Source of the DNA: Pseudomonas delhiensis
Lineage (GTDB): Bacteria > Pseudomonadota > Gammaproteobacteria > Pseudomonadales > Pseudomonadaceae
Assembly: GCF_900187975.1 (NCBI RefSeq)
Contig: NZ_FZPC01000007.1
Coordinates: 62,001 to 126,000 of the forward strand
Length of the DNA: 64,000 nucleotides
Reading direction: 5' to 3'
Numbering within the stretch: position 1 is the first letter of the stretch; the number at the start of each line of letters is the position of its first letter. Under the pieces are notes generated by a model that saw only the letters and a list, made by a program, of their open reading frames with translations, did no database searches and was not told the origin of the DNA. Positions 54,836-63,444 of this stretch are shown one piece after another. Both the position numbers and the translations under genes were made by a program.

Positions 54836-56359
54836 TCAGGCGTACAGCTGCTTGAAGCGCTCGCGCAGCTGGTTCTTCTGCACCTTGCCCATCACGTTGC
54901 GCGGCAGCGCGTCCACGAACACCACCCGCTTGGGTTGCTTGTAGCGCGCCAGATGACCGTCCAGGCCGGCGAGGATATCCGCCTCGCTCGGCGCCTCGCC
55001 GGGCCTGGCCACCACCACCGCCGTCACGCCTTCGCCGAAGTCGCGGTGCGGCAGACCTATCACTGCCGACTCGGCCACGCCGGGCAGGGTGTCGATGATC
55101 TGTTCCAGCTCCTTCGGGTACACGTTGTAGCCGCCGCTGATGATCATGTCCTTGCTGCGCCCGACGATCTGCACGTAGCCCTTGTCATCGATGAAGCCGA
55201 TGTCGCCGGTCATGAAGAAGCCGTCGCCGCGCAGTTCCTCGGCGGTCTTCTCCGGCATGCGCCAGTAGCCGCGGAACACGTTGGGGCCGCGCACCTCGAT
55301 CATCCCCGGCTCGCCTTGCGGCAGCAGCTTCGCCTCCTTCTCGGCCGGGTCGGTGATGCGCAACTCCACGCCCGGCAGCGGGAAGCCGACGGTGCCGGCG
55401 ATGCGCTCGCCATCAAGCGGGTTGGAGGTGTTCATGCCGGTTTCGGTCATGCCGTAGCGCTCGAGGATGGCCACCCCGGTGCGCTCGCGGAAGGCCTTGT
55501 GGGTCTCGGCGGTGAGCGGCGCCGAGCCGGAGACGAACAGGCGCATGTGCGCCACCGCCTCGCGGGTCAGCCCCGGTTGGTCGAGCAGGCGGGTGTAGAA
55601 GGTCGGCACGCCCATCAGCAGGTTCACCTGGGGCAGCAGGCCCAGCACTTGCGCGGCGTCGAACTTGTCCACGTAGAGCAGCGAACCGCCGGCCATCAGC
55701 AGGCTGTTGATGGCCACGAACAGGCCGTGGATGTGGAAGATCGGCAGCGCGTGCAGCAGCCAGTCGGCGCGGGTGATGCCCCAGGCCTCGACCAGCGCGC
55801 GGGCGTTGGAGACCAGGTTGCCGTGGCTGATCATGGCGCCCTTGGAGCGCCCGGTGGTACCGGAGGTGTAGAGGATGGCGGCGAGGTCGTCGCGGCTGCG
55901 CGCGACGTCGGCGAAGCGCGCCGGCTTGCCTTCCACGTGGCGCATCAGGCTGCCTTCGCAGTGCTGCCCGAGGGTCGCCACGCGGGCCACGCCGCACTGT
56001 TCGGCCAGTGCCTTGGCCTGCTCCTCGAAGGCCGGGGTGCAGACGAACAGCGAGGGTTCGGCGTCGCCGAGGAAGTAGCTCAGCTCGTCGCTGGTGTAGC
56101 CGCTGTTCAGCGGCAGGTAGACGGCGCCGGCGCGCAGGGTGCCGAGGTAGAGCATGATCGCCTCGGGGCTCTTGTCCACCTGCACGGCGACGCGGTCGCC
56201 CGGCTGCACGCCCAGTTCCACCAGGGCGTGGGCGAACTGCGCGCTGCTGCGCAGCATCTCGGCATAGCTGTAGCCGCCGCCATCCGGGGTGCGGAGGAAG
56301 GGCTTGTTGAGGTCTTCGGGCAGGTGCTCGCCGACGGCGGCGAAAAGGCTCTGGTTCAT
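54836..56359 (-). CDS. matB: Malonyl-CoA synthetase
   Basis: MatB activates malonate with ATP and CoA to malonyl-CoA. The 507-residue ANL enzyme has AMP-binding motifs ILYTSGTTGRSKGAMISHGN (about 160-179), RYGMTETGMNTSNP and the hinge region GFFMTGDIGFIDDKGYVQIV. Motif wording matches malonyl-CoA synthetases rather than long-chain acyl-CoA ligases. Eight bases after matA in the same operon, which strongly supports the specificity. Confidence 0.9.
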   Translation of the reverse strand: MNQSLFAAVGEHLPEDLNKPFLRTPDGGGYSYAEMLRSSAQFAHALVELGVQPGDRVAVQVDKSPEAIMLYLGTLRAGAVYLPLNSGYTSDELSYFLGDAEPSLFVCTPAFEEQAKALAEQCGVARVATLGQHCEGSLMRHVEGKPARFADVARSRDDLAAILYTSGTTGRSKGAMISHGNLVSNARALVEAWGITRADWLLHALPIFHIHGLFVAINSLLMAGGSLLYVDKFDAAQVLGLLPQVNLLMGVPTFYTRLLDQPGLTREAVAHMRLFVSGSAPLTAETHKAFRERTGVAILERYGMTETGMNTSNPLDGERIAGTVGFPLPGVELRITDPAEKEAKLLPQGEPGMIEVRGPNVFRGYWRMPEKTAEELRGDGFFMTGDIGFIDDKGYVQIVGRSKDMIISGGYNVYPKELEQIIDTLPGVAESAVIGLPHRDFGEGVTAVVVARPGEAPSEADILAGLDGHLARYKQPKRVVFVDALPRNVMGKVQKNQLRERFKQLYA

Positions 56360-56367
56360 GGCGGTTC

Positions 56368-57669
56368 CTAGCGGCGGGGCTTGGCCGGTGGGGCGAGATG
56401 TCGCTTGACCTCGTTGGCGGCGATCACCGTGCCCTGGTTGGCGTAGGCTTCGTGGTTTTTCTCGATCTGACGCAATTCGTAGCGGTAGTTGACCATCAGC
56501 CCGGCGGCCTGGCGCAGGCCGCCGGCGGAGAGGTCGCCGCGCCAGTTCAGGCGCTCCAGGCGGGCGCCGTTGCCCAGGTGGAAGCGCGCCACCGGGTCCG
56601 GCGGCAGGCCCTGGTCGTTCTTGGCCTGCAGGAAGTATTCGGCGGCCAGCGCCAGCAGCGGCTGTTCAAGGCGCGGGGCCGGCGACGCGTCGGGCTTGAG
56701 CGCCTTCAGGCATTCGGCGACCTCGGGGCGCCCGGCCTGGCTGTCGAGCCAGCGGCGGAAACCGGGCACCGGCGAGAGGGTGACGTACTGCTTGAGGCCG
56801 GGCACTTCGCGGGCCAGTTCCTCCACCACCTGCTTGATCAGGAAGTTGCCGAAGGAGATGCCGCGCAGGCCTTCCTGGCAGTTGCTGATGGAGTAGAACA
56901 CCGCGGTGTCCGGCGCATCGGCGGCCTCGCCGGGTTGTTCGAGGATTTCGGCGATGGCGGCGGGCATCTGCCGGGTCAGCGCCACCTCGACGAAGATCAG
57001 CGGCTCCTCCGGCAGCGCCGGGTGGAAGAACGCGAAGCAGCGGCGGTCGGCCGGCTGCAGGCGGCTGCGCAGGTCGTCCCAGTCCTTGATGGCGTGCACC
57101 GCTTCGTAGCGGATGATCTTTTCCAGGATCGCCGCCGGGGTCGACCAGTCGATGCGCCGCAGAACCAGGAAGCCGCGGTTGAACCAGGAGGCCAGCAGGT
57201 GCTGCAGGTCGTGGTCCACCGCCGCCAGTTGCGGCCGCGCCTTGAGCTCCTGCAGCAGCAGGCGGCGCATGGCGATCAGTTCGGCGGTGCCGCCGGGGGC
57301 CTGGTTGAGGCGACGGAACAGCTCCTGGCGCGGCGGCTCGCAGGCCTCGAACAGCGCGGTGACCTGCTCCGCGCCGGGGTTTTCCAGGTAGCGCCGGCAG
57401 GCGTCGGCCAGGGCCTCGGCGGGCGGTGCGAAATCGTTGAGCAGGTTGTCGAAGAAGGCCTTCTGCTGCTCCGGCGGGCAGTCGCGGTAGGCGCACAGCA
57501 CCTGCCGCGCCAGGGCCACGCCGGAGGCCTCGCCGTGGCCGGAGAGCAGGCGGCGGCTGGCCTCCACCAGCGACGCCGCGCTGATCGGCACCGGCTCGCG
57601 GGACTCCAGCAGCTGGCGGCCGCGTTCGCTGATGCTCTGCAGCAGTTCCTGGAAGAAGCTGACGTTCAT
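56368..57669 (-). CDS. matA: Malonyl-CoA decarboxylase
   Basis: MatA (MCD family) decarboxylates malonyl-CoA to acetyl-CoA and CO2. The 433-residue protein has the helical N-domain and the GNAT-like catalytic C-domain: YEAVHAIKDWDDLRSRLQPA, RCFAFFHPALPEEPLIFVEV, FYSISNCQEGLRGISFGNFL, TLSPVPGFRRWL, and ARFHLGNGARLERLNWRGD. The HPALP/EEPL and SPVPGF blocks hold the catalytic Ser/His region of the family. ATG 57669 follows AGGAGGTTCG. Confidence 0.95.
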   Translation of the reverse strand: MNVSFFQELLQSISERGRQLLESREPVPISAASLVEASRRLLSGHGEASGVALARQVLCAYRDCPPEQQKAFFDNLLNDFAPPAEALADACRRYLENPGAEQVTALFEACEPPRQELFRRLNQAPGGTAELIAMRRLLLQELKARPQLAAVDHDLQHLLASWFNRGFLVLRRIDWSTPAAILEKIIRYEAVHAIKDWDDLRSRLQPADRRCFAFFHPALPEEPLIFVEVALTRQMPAAIAEILEQPGEAADAPDTAVFYSISNCQEGLRGISFGNFLIKQVVEELAREVPGLKQYVTLSPVPGFRRWLDSQAGRPEVAECLKALKPDASPAPRLEQPLLALAAEYFLQAKNDQGLPPDPVARFHLGNGARLERLNWRGDLSAGGLRQAAGLMVNYRYELRQIEKNHEAYANQGTVIAANEVKRHLAPPAKPRR

Positions 57670-57692
57670 CGAACCTCCTTCTTCGGCGCGCC

Positions 57693-59150
57693 TCACTGCG
57701 CCAGCAGCGGCGGCGGGCAGCGCCGGTACCATTGGGTGGCCTGCTCGTAGGCATGGGCCAGTTGCAGCACGGCCATGTCGGCCTGGTGCCGGCCGATGAT
57801 CTGCAGGCCCATGGGCAGGCCCTGTTCATTGAAGCCTACCGGCACGTTGGCGACGGGGCATCCGGACAGGGTGCCGGGGATCACCACTTCCATCCAGCGG
57901 TGATAGGTGTCCATGGCGCGGCCGGCGACTTCCTTCGGCCAGTGCAGGTGCTTGTCGAAGGGGAACACCTGGGCGCTGGGCAACAGCAGGTAGTCGTAGC
58001 GCTCGAACAAGCGCTGGATGGCGCGGTACCAGTCGCTGCGCGCCACCGTGGCCTGGAACACCTCCATGGCCGACAGGCGCAGGCCGTTCTCCACTTCCCA
58101 GCAGGCCTCTTCCTTGAGCAGCGCGCGCTTGGCCGGGTCGGCGTAGGCGGCGCCCAGGGAGCCGGCGACGAACCAGTGGCGCAGGGTGCGCCAGCAGTCC
58201 CACAGGCGTTCGGCGGGGAAGCCCAGCTCGCAGGGCTCGACCTCGCAGCCGATGGCCTGGAAGTCGGCGAACGAGCGCTGGCACAGCTCCAGCACGCCGC
58301 GCTGCATGGCCAGGTGGCCGCCGAGGTCGCCCAGCCAGCCCAGGCGCGCGCCCTTGAAGTCGCGCTCCAGCGGGCCGGCGAAGGCCTTGCCGGATTCGGC
58401 GATGGACAGCGGCGCACGGGCGTCCGCCCCGGCCTGCACCGACAGCAGCAGGGCCACGTCGCGCACGCTGCGGCCCATGGGGCCTTCGTAGCCGAGCTGG
58501 TCGCAGAACAGGTCGGCGGCGTCGTCGAAGGGCACGCGGCCCTGGGACGGACGGAAGCCGACGATGTTGTTGAACGCCGCCGGGTTGCGCAGCGAGCCCA
58601 TCATGTCGCTGCCGTCGGCCACCGGCACCAGTTGCAGGGCCAGGGCCGCCGCCGCGCCGCCGCTGCTGCCGCCGGCGGTGCGGGCCGGGTCGTAGGCGCA
58701 GCCGGTGGCGCCGAACAGCGGGTTGTAGCTCTGCGAGCCGAGGCCGAATTCCGGGGTGTTGCTCTTGCCGATGAGGATGGCGCCGGCGGCGCGGATGCGC
58801 TCGACCATGATGCCGTCGCGCTCGGGCACGTAGTCGCGGTACAGCGGCGAACCCAGGGTGGTGCGGATGCCGCGGGTCAGCGACAGGTCCTTGATGGCGT
58901 GGGGCATGCCGTGCATCCAGCCGCGGTATTCGCCGCGGGCCAGCTCGGCGTCGCGCGCGTCGGCCTGGGCCAGCAGCGCTTCGGCCGGCTGCAGGCTGAC
59001 CAGGGCGTTGACCGCCGGGTTGAAGCGCTCGATGTGCGCCAGGTAGTCGCCCATCACCTCGCGGCAGGAGACCTGGCGCAGGCGGATGAGCTGCGCCAGT
59101 TCGTGGGCCTGGAGCTGGACGAGGGGGCTGATATTCGGGTTCTGGCTCAT
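57693..59150 (-). CDS. Amidase-signature family hydrolase (putative malonamidase/ureidomalonase-like)
   Basis: A 485-residue amidase-signature enzyme. The catalytic triad is intact: Lys87 in PHAIKDLS, cis-Ser162 in AGGSSGG and nucleophile Ser186 in GSDMMGSLRNPA. The intervals of 75 and 24 residues match the family. The fold hydrolyses linear amides. Clustering 23 bases upstream of matA-matB suggests that it releases malonate from an amide such as malonamate or ureidomalonate. The exact substrate is inference; alternatives include any polyamine- or amino-acid-linked malonyl amide imported by the transporter. Confidence 0.88.
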   Translation of the reverse strand: MSQNPNISPLVQLQAHELAQLIRLRQVSCREVMGDYLAHIERFNPAVNALVSLQPAEALLAQADARDAELARGEYRGWMHGMPHAIKDLSLTRGIRTTLGSPLYRDYVPERDGIMVERIRAAGAILIGKSNTPEFGLGSQSYNPLFGATGCAYDPARTAGGSSGGAAAALALQLVPVADGSDMMGSLRNPAAFNNIVGFRPSQGRVPFDDAADLFCDQLGYEGPMGRSVRDVALLLSVQAGADARAPLSIAESGKAFAGPLERDFKGARLGWLGDLGGHLAMQRGVLELCQRSFADFQAIGCEVEPCELGFPAERLWDCWRTLRHWFVAGSLGAAYADPAKRALLKEEACWEVENGLRLSAMEVFQATVARSDWYRAIQRLFERYDYLLLPSAQVFPFDKHLHWPKEVAGRAMDTYHRWMEVVIPGTLSGCPVANVPVGFNEQGLPMGLQIIGRHQADMAVLQLAHAYEQATQWYRRCPPPLLAQ

Positions 59151-59303
59151 GTGACGCGGCCTTTCTCTGGGTTCCCGCGTTCGCGGGAATGACGGAACAG
59201 TTCAGGGGATATCGCTTTCGACGGGGTGAGCGAAGCCACGGCGCCTCGCGGCGCCCTGCCCCACCCCGTCACCCCCGCGGACGCGGGGGCCCAGCGCCTT
59301 CGG
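59151..59303. repeat. GTTCCCGCGTTCGCGGGAAT-type repeat pair
   Basis: GTTCCCGCGTTCGCGGGAAT (about 59171-59190) and an inverted GTCACCCCCGCGGACGCGGG (about 59270-59289), bracketing a GGGGTGAGC...GCCCCACCCC palindrome. This is a widespread intergenic repeat type. The pair fills the 153-base gap between the binding-protein gene and the amidase gene within the operon and may act as a processing or attenuation site. Confidence 0.65.
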
Positions 59304-60338
59304 TCAGCGCATCAGGTTGGTCCACAGGCGGTCGGCCAGGCGGATGGCGCCCTCGCCGCAGGTCTTGCTGAAGACCACCTTGGTGCCCTCGGGGATGTGT
59401 AGCTCGGGCGCATCCTTCAGGCTCGGGTCGAGGAAGGCGTCGGTGCCCTTGATCGGGCTCTGGTGCTTGAGGAAGTTCTGGGTGATCGCCGAGTTCTCCG
59501 GCTGGCTCATGAAGGCGATGAACTGCCGGGCCGCCTCGGGGTTCTTGCTGCCCTTGGGGATCACCAGGTTGTCCACCCAGGCCATCACGCCTTCCTTGGG
59601 GTACAGGTACTTCAGGCTCGGTTTCATTTCCCGGGCGCGCAGCGAGGAACCGCCCCAGAACAGCGACATGGAGGTCTCGCCAGAAGCGAGGTTCTCGCGC
59701 ACCGAGCCGGCCTTGGAGCTGTACGTCTTGACGAAGGGCTTCTGCGCCTTGAGCAGGTTCAGCACCTGCTGCACCTGTTTCGGGTCCTCGCTGCACAGCG
59801 GCACGCCCAGGTACAGGCTGGCGGTGTCCATCACCTCGTTGACCGAGTCGAGCATGTTGATCTTGCCCTGCAGCTCCTGCGGCGGCTGGAACAGTAGCGA
59901 GTAGCTGTCGGCCGGGCCCTTGTAGGTGGCGGTGTCGTAGACCACGCTGGTGGTGCCCCAGATGAAGGGCACCGAGTAGCCGCCCTGCGGGTCCCAGGTG
60001 GGTTTGCGCAGGTTGTCCTCGATGTTCGCGTAGTACGGCTGCTTGATCGGGTCGAAGCGCTCCAGCAGGTTCTCGTGGACCAGGATGGGCACGAACTGGT
60101 GCGAGGGGATGGCCACGTCGTAGCCGCTGCCGCCCTGCTTGAGCTTGGCCAGCAGGGTCTCGTTGGAATCGTAGGAATCCACCGTGACCTTGATGCCGGT
60201 CTGCTTCTCGAACTTCTCCAGGATCTGCGGCGAGAAGTAGCCGCTCCAGCTGATGACGTTGACCTGGCCGGCGGCGTTGGCCGCGCCGGCCAGGCCCAGC
60301 GACAGGGTGGCGGCGATGACTGCGATCGACTTGCTCAT
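59304..60338 (-). CDS. Polyamine-type ABC substrate-binding protein (PotD/PotF-like)
   Basis: A 344-residue periplasmic binding protein. Signal peptide MSKSIAVIAATLSLGLAG-AANA; mature start QVNVISWSGYFSPQILEKFEKQTGI is the PotD/PotF type, with YDVAIPSHQFVPIL and FIWGTTSVVYDTATY. It supplies substrate to the two permeases encoded just upstream. The family binds polyamines but also opines, glycine betaine-like and other amines, so family membership does not fix the ligand. Confidence 0.9.
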   Translation of the reverse strand: MSKSIAVIAATLSLGLAGAANAAGQVNVISWSGYFSPQILEKFEKQTGIKVTVDSYDSNETLLAKLKQGGSGYDVAIPSHQFVPILVHENLLERFDPIKQPYYANIEDNLRKPTWDPQGGYSVPFIWGTTSVVYDTATYKGPADSYSLLFQPPQELQGKINMLDSVNEVMDTASLYLGVPLCSEDPKQVQQVLNLLKAQKPFVKTYSSKAGSVRENLASGETSMSLFWGGSSLRAREMKPSLKYLYPKEGVMAWVDNLVIPKGSKNPEAARQFIAFMSQPENSAITQNFLKHQSPIKGTDAFLDPSLKDAPELHIPEGTKVVFSKTCGEGAIRLADRLWTNLMR

Positions 60339-60363
60339 GTTGACTCCCGTAGTGGCGTGGCGC

Positions 60364-61170
60364 TCAGGCCTTGGCTTTGCCGAGCAGGTAGGAAAGGCTG
60401 ACGAAGAACACGGATACCCCGAGGATCAGCGTCGACACCGCGTTGACGTCGGGGGTGACGCCCATCCGCAGCAGGCCGAAGATGAAGATCGGCAAGGTGG
60501 TGGTGCCGGCCTGGGAGACCATCATCGAGATCACGAAGTTATCCAGCGAGACGATGAAGGCCAGCATCAGCCCGGAGAAGATCCCCGGCATCAGCAGCGG
60601 CAGGGTGACCTTGCGGAAGGTCCGCCAGGGCCCGGCGTAGAGGTCGGCGGCGGCCTGCTCCAGGGACAGGTCCATGTCCTCCAGGCGGGCGCGGATCGGC
60701 AGGTAGGCGAAGGGGATGCAGAACACCGTGTGGGCGATGATCAGGTTGCCATAGCCCAGCGACACACCGAGGCTGGAGAACAGCGCCAGGGTGGCGACGC
60801 CGACCACGATCTCCGGCAGCACCAGCGGCAGCATGATGGTGCCCATGGACAGGCGCATGCCCTTGAACTTCGCCCCGCGCGAGGTGCCCAGCGCGGCCAG
60901 GGTGGCGATGGCGGTGGCGATCGCGCTGGCGCACACGGCGATCAGCAGGCTGTTGCCGGCCGCGCTGCGCAGCGCCTGGTTGGCGAAGGCGGCGCGGTAC
61001 CAGTCGAGGCTGAAGCCGGTCCACACGGTGGCGGACTGGTTGGCGTTGAACGAGTAGATCACCAGCACCACGATGGGCGCGTAGAGGTACAGGTAGAACA
61101 GCAGGCTGAAACCGCCGAAGCCGGGGAAGTCCTGCACGCCGAGACGGCGCTTGCGCAACAGGGCCAGCAT
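60364..61170 (-). CDS. ABC transporter permease (PotC-like)
   Basis: A 268-residue permease with six membrane helices and the EAA-type loop EQAAADLYAGPWRTFRKVTLP (about 163-183). It is the second permease of the polyamine-type importer. ATG 61170 overlaps the stop of the preceding permease by one base; the GTG one codon upstream is also possible. Confidence 0.92.
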   Translation of the reverse strand: MLALLRKRRLGVQDFPGFGGFSLLFYLYLYAPIVVLVIYSFNANQSATVWTGFSLDWYRAAFANQALRSAAGNSLLIAVCASAIATAIATLAALGTSRGAKFKGMRLSMGTIMLPLVLPEIVVGVATLALFSSLGVSLGYGNLIIAHTVFCIPFAYLPIRARLEDMDLSLEQAAADLYAGPWRTFRKVTLPLLMPGIFSGLMLAFIVSLDNFVISMMVSQAGTTTLPIFIFGLLRMGVTPDVNAVSTLILGVSVFFVSLSYLLGKAKA

Positions 61171-62096
61171 CACACACCTCCCCGGGCCACGCGCAGGCGC
61201 TCGGCGCGCATGGCGTAGAAGGTCAGGGCGAGCATCACCGCTGCCATCAGCACCAGCGACAGGGCGGCGCCGAAGGGCCAGTTACGGGCGTCGGCGAACT
61301 GCCGGAAGATCAGGTTGCCGAGCATCATCTTGGTGCCGCCGCCGAGCAGCTCGGGGGCGATCATCGCGCCCAGGCAGGGCACGAAGGTGAGGATGGCGCC
61401 GGCCAGGATGCCCGGCCGGGCGATCGGCAGGACCACCTTGCGCAGGGTGCGCAGGCGCCCGGCGTAGAGGTCCTGGGCGGCTTCCAGCAGGCGCATGTCC
61501 ATCTTCTCCAGGGTCGAATAGATCGGCAGCACCACGAAGGGCGCGTAGGTGTAGACCAGGCCCAGCAGCACCGCGCCGTCGCTGTACAGCAGCGGCAGCG
61601 GCTGGTGGATCAGGCCCAGGCCCATGAGGCCGTTGTTGATCACCCCGGTGCCGCGCAGCAGGAGGATCCAGGCGTAGGTTCGGATCAGCAGGTTGGCCCA
61701 GAACGGCACGGTGATCAGGAAGATCAGCAGGCCGCGCCGGCTGGCCGGCTGCATGGCCAGCCACACCGCCACCGGGAAGCCCACCAGCAGGGTGATGGCG
61801 GTGGTGGCCGCGGCGATGCCCAGCGAGCGCAGGGCGATGACCAGGTAGGAATCGGCGAAGGCCAGGCTGTCGTCCAACTGGCGCTCGAACAGCAGCGAGA
61901 CGTAGGCGTCGCTGCTGAACACGTGGTTGACGCCGCCATAGGGGTTGGCCTGCATCAGCGAGTAGGCGACGACGATGAGGATCGGCACCACCAGGAACAG
62001 GCCGATGGCCAGCAGCGCCGGCGATACGCCGAGCAGGTTGCCCAGGGCCCGGCGCCGCTCCAGGGCGTTGCCGGGGCGTACGGTGAGGGAAGACAT
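61170..62096 (-). CDS. ABC transporter permease (PotB-like)
   Basis: A 308-residue permease with six membrane helices and EAA loop LLEAAQDLYAGRLRTLRKVVLP (about 203-224). It is the first permease of the importer, 15 bases after the ATPase gene and translationally coupled to the PotC-like gene. Confidence 0.92.
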   Translation of the reverse strand: MSSLTVRPGNALERRRALGNLLGVSPALLAIGLFLVVPILIVVAYSLMQANPYGGVNHVFSSDAYVSLLFERQLDDSLAFADSYLVIALRSLGIAAATTAITLLVGFPVAVWLAMQPASRRGLLIFLITVPFWANLLIRTYAWILLLRGTGVINNGLMGLGLIHQPLPLLYSDGAVLLGLVYTYAPFVVLPIYSTLEKMDMRLLEAAQDLYAGRLRTLRKVVLPIARPGILAGAILTFVPCLGAMIAPELLGGGTKMMLGNLIFRQFADARNWPFGAALSLVLMAAVMLALTFYAMRAERLRVARGGV

Positions 62097-62111
62097 GGCG
62101 CGCTCCTCGGC

Positions 62112-63230
62112 TCAGTCCAGCAGGACGCTGGCGCTGTCGCGGTCGAACTGCAGGCCCAGGCGCTCGCCCGGGGCGAAGCGCTGGCTCTGCCCGGCGCTGT
62201 TGGGCGTGCGCACGCGCAGGCGGGTGCCATCGGCGAGGCTGACCTGGTACTGCAGGTCGGTGCCCAGGTAGATCTGCTCGGCGAGGGTGCAGGGCGTGGC
62301 CTGCGGGTCCTCGGCGCCGACCAGGCGCAGGCGCTCGGGGCGGATCGACAGCGTCACCTCGGCGCCCGGGCGCAGGCCCTCGCGGCTCGCCGCGCGCAGC
62401 GTGCGGCCGCCGGGGATGCGGAACAGCGCCTGGCCGCCGGCGATCTCGTCGACCTGCGCCGGGAGGAAGTTGGTCTCGCCGATGAAGTCGGCGACGAAGC
62501 GGTTGCGCGGCTGCTCGTAGATGTCCGCCGGGCGCCCGACCTGCTGCACCTCGCCCTCGGCCAGCACGGCGATGCGGTCGGACATGGTCAGGGCTTCTTC
62601 CTGGTCGTGGGTGACGAAGATGAAGGTGATCCCGGTCTTGGCCTGGATCGCCTTGAGTTCCTCGCGCATGGCCTGGCGCAGCTTCAGGTCCAGGGCCGAG
62701 AGCGGCTCGTCGAGCAGCAGCACCTTGGGGTGCGGGGCCAGCGCGCGGGCCAGGGCCACGCGTTGCTGCTGGCCGCCGGAAAGCTGGGTGGGGCGGCGTT
62801 CGGCGAAGCGCTCCATCTGCACCAGGGCGAGCATCTCGCGCACCCGCCCGGCGACCGCCGCCTTGCCCAGGCGCTGGCCCATGGGGTGCGATTCCAGGCC
62901 GAAGGCCAGGTTCTGCGCGATGGTCATGTGCGGGAACAGCGCGTAGTGCTGGAACACCGTGTTGACCGGGCGATCGTAGGGCGCGCGGTCGGCGATGTTC
63001 TCGCCGTAGAGGAGGATCTCGCCGGCGGTGGGGAACTCGAAGCCGGCGATCATCCGCAGCAGGGTGGTCTTGCCGCAGCCGGAGGGCCCGAGCAGGGTGA
63101 AGAATTCGTTGTCGCGGATGTCCAGGTCGACGCTCTTCAGCGCCACCGGGCCGCTGTCCGGGTCGCCGTAGACCTTGCGCACCGATCGAATGGAGACGGC
63201 GGCCGTCTGCAGGCCGTGCAGGGCACTCAT
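62112..63230 (-). CDS. ABC transporter ATPase (PotA-like)
   Basis: A 372-residue ATPase: Walker A GPSGCGKTT (about 49-57), Q-loop in VFQHYALFPHM, signature LSGGQQQRVALARAL, Walker B VLLLDEPLSALD, H-loop FVTHDQEEA, then a TOBE domain typical of PotA/CUT2-like importers. ATG 63230 has GGAGGTACATCC upstream. The frame's in-phase extension to 63473 lies in AT-rich promoter DNA and is rejected. It heads the nine-kb malonate-type operon. Confidence 0.93.
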   Translation of the reverse strand: MSALHGLQTAAVSIRSVRKVYGDPDSGPVALKSVDLDIRDNEFFTLLGPSGCGKTTLLRMIAGFEFPTAGEILLYGENIADRAPYDRPVNTVFQHYALFPHMTIAQNLAFGLESHPMGQRLGKAAVAGRVREMLALVQMERFAERRPTQLSGGQQQRVALARALAPHPKVLLLDEPLSALDLKLRQAMREELKAIQAKTGITFIFVTHDQEEALTMSDRIAVLAEGEVQQVGRPADIYEQPRNRFVADFIGETNFLPAQVDEIAGGQALFRIPGGRTLRAASREGLRPGAEVTLSIRPERLRLVGAEDPQATPCTLAEQIYLGTDLQYQVSLADGTRLRVRTPNSAGQSQRFAPGERLGLQFDRDSASVLLD

Positions 63231-63380
63231 GGATGTACCTCCGGTTCCCTCCCCCGCTGGCGCGGTGCGCGCGGAGGCTTGTACTTGTTGTGGCAGGAAT
63301 GGGGAAAGCGCTGCAGCGTGTGCCGGTGACCGGCTGGTTTTGTGGTGAGGCTGCTGGGGCCGAGTGTGGCCAGATTGCAG

Positions 63381-63397
63381 TTGAGCAAAAAGCTCAA
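63381..63397. promoter_or_regulatory. LysR operator candidate
   Basis: TTGAGC-AAAAA-GCTCAA is a perfect 6-5-6 palindrome in the AT-rich divergent region, 150 bases upstream of the ATPase start and 48 bases upstream of the LysR start. It is a suitable recognition site for the LysR regulator. The region 63395-63430 is the most AT-rich of the divergent gap and probably holds the promoters. Confidence 0.6.
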
Positions 63398-63444
63398 TTT
63401 TCTTACATTCGCTATTAAATAAATTAACAGCCTGCGAGCCGCCC

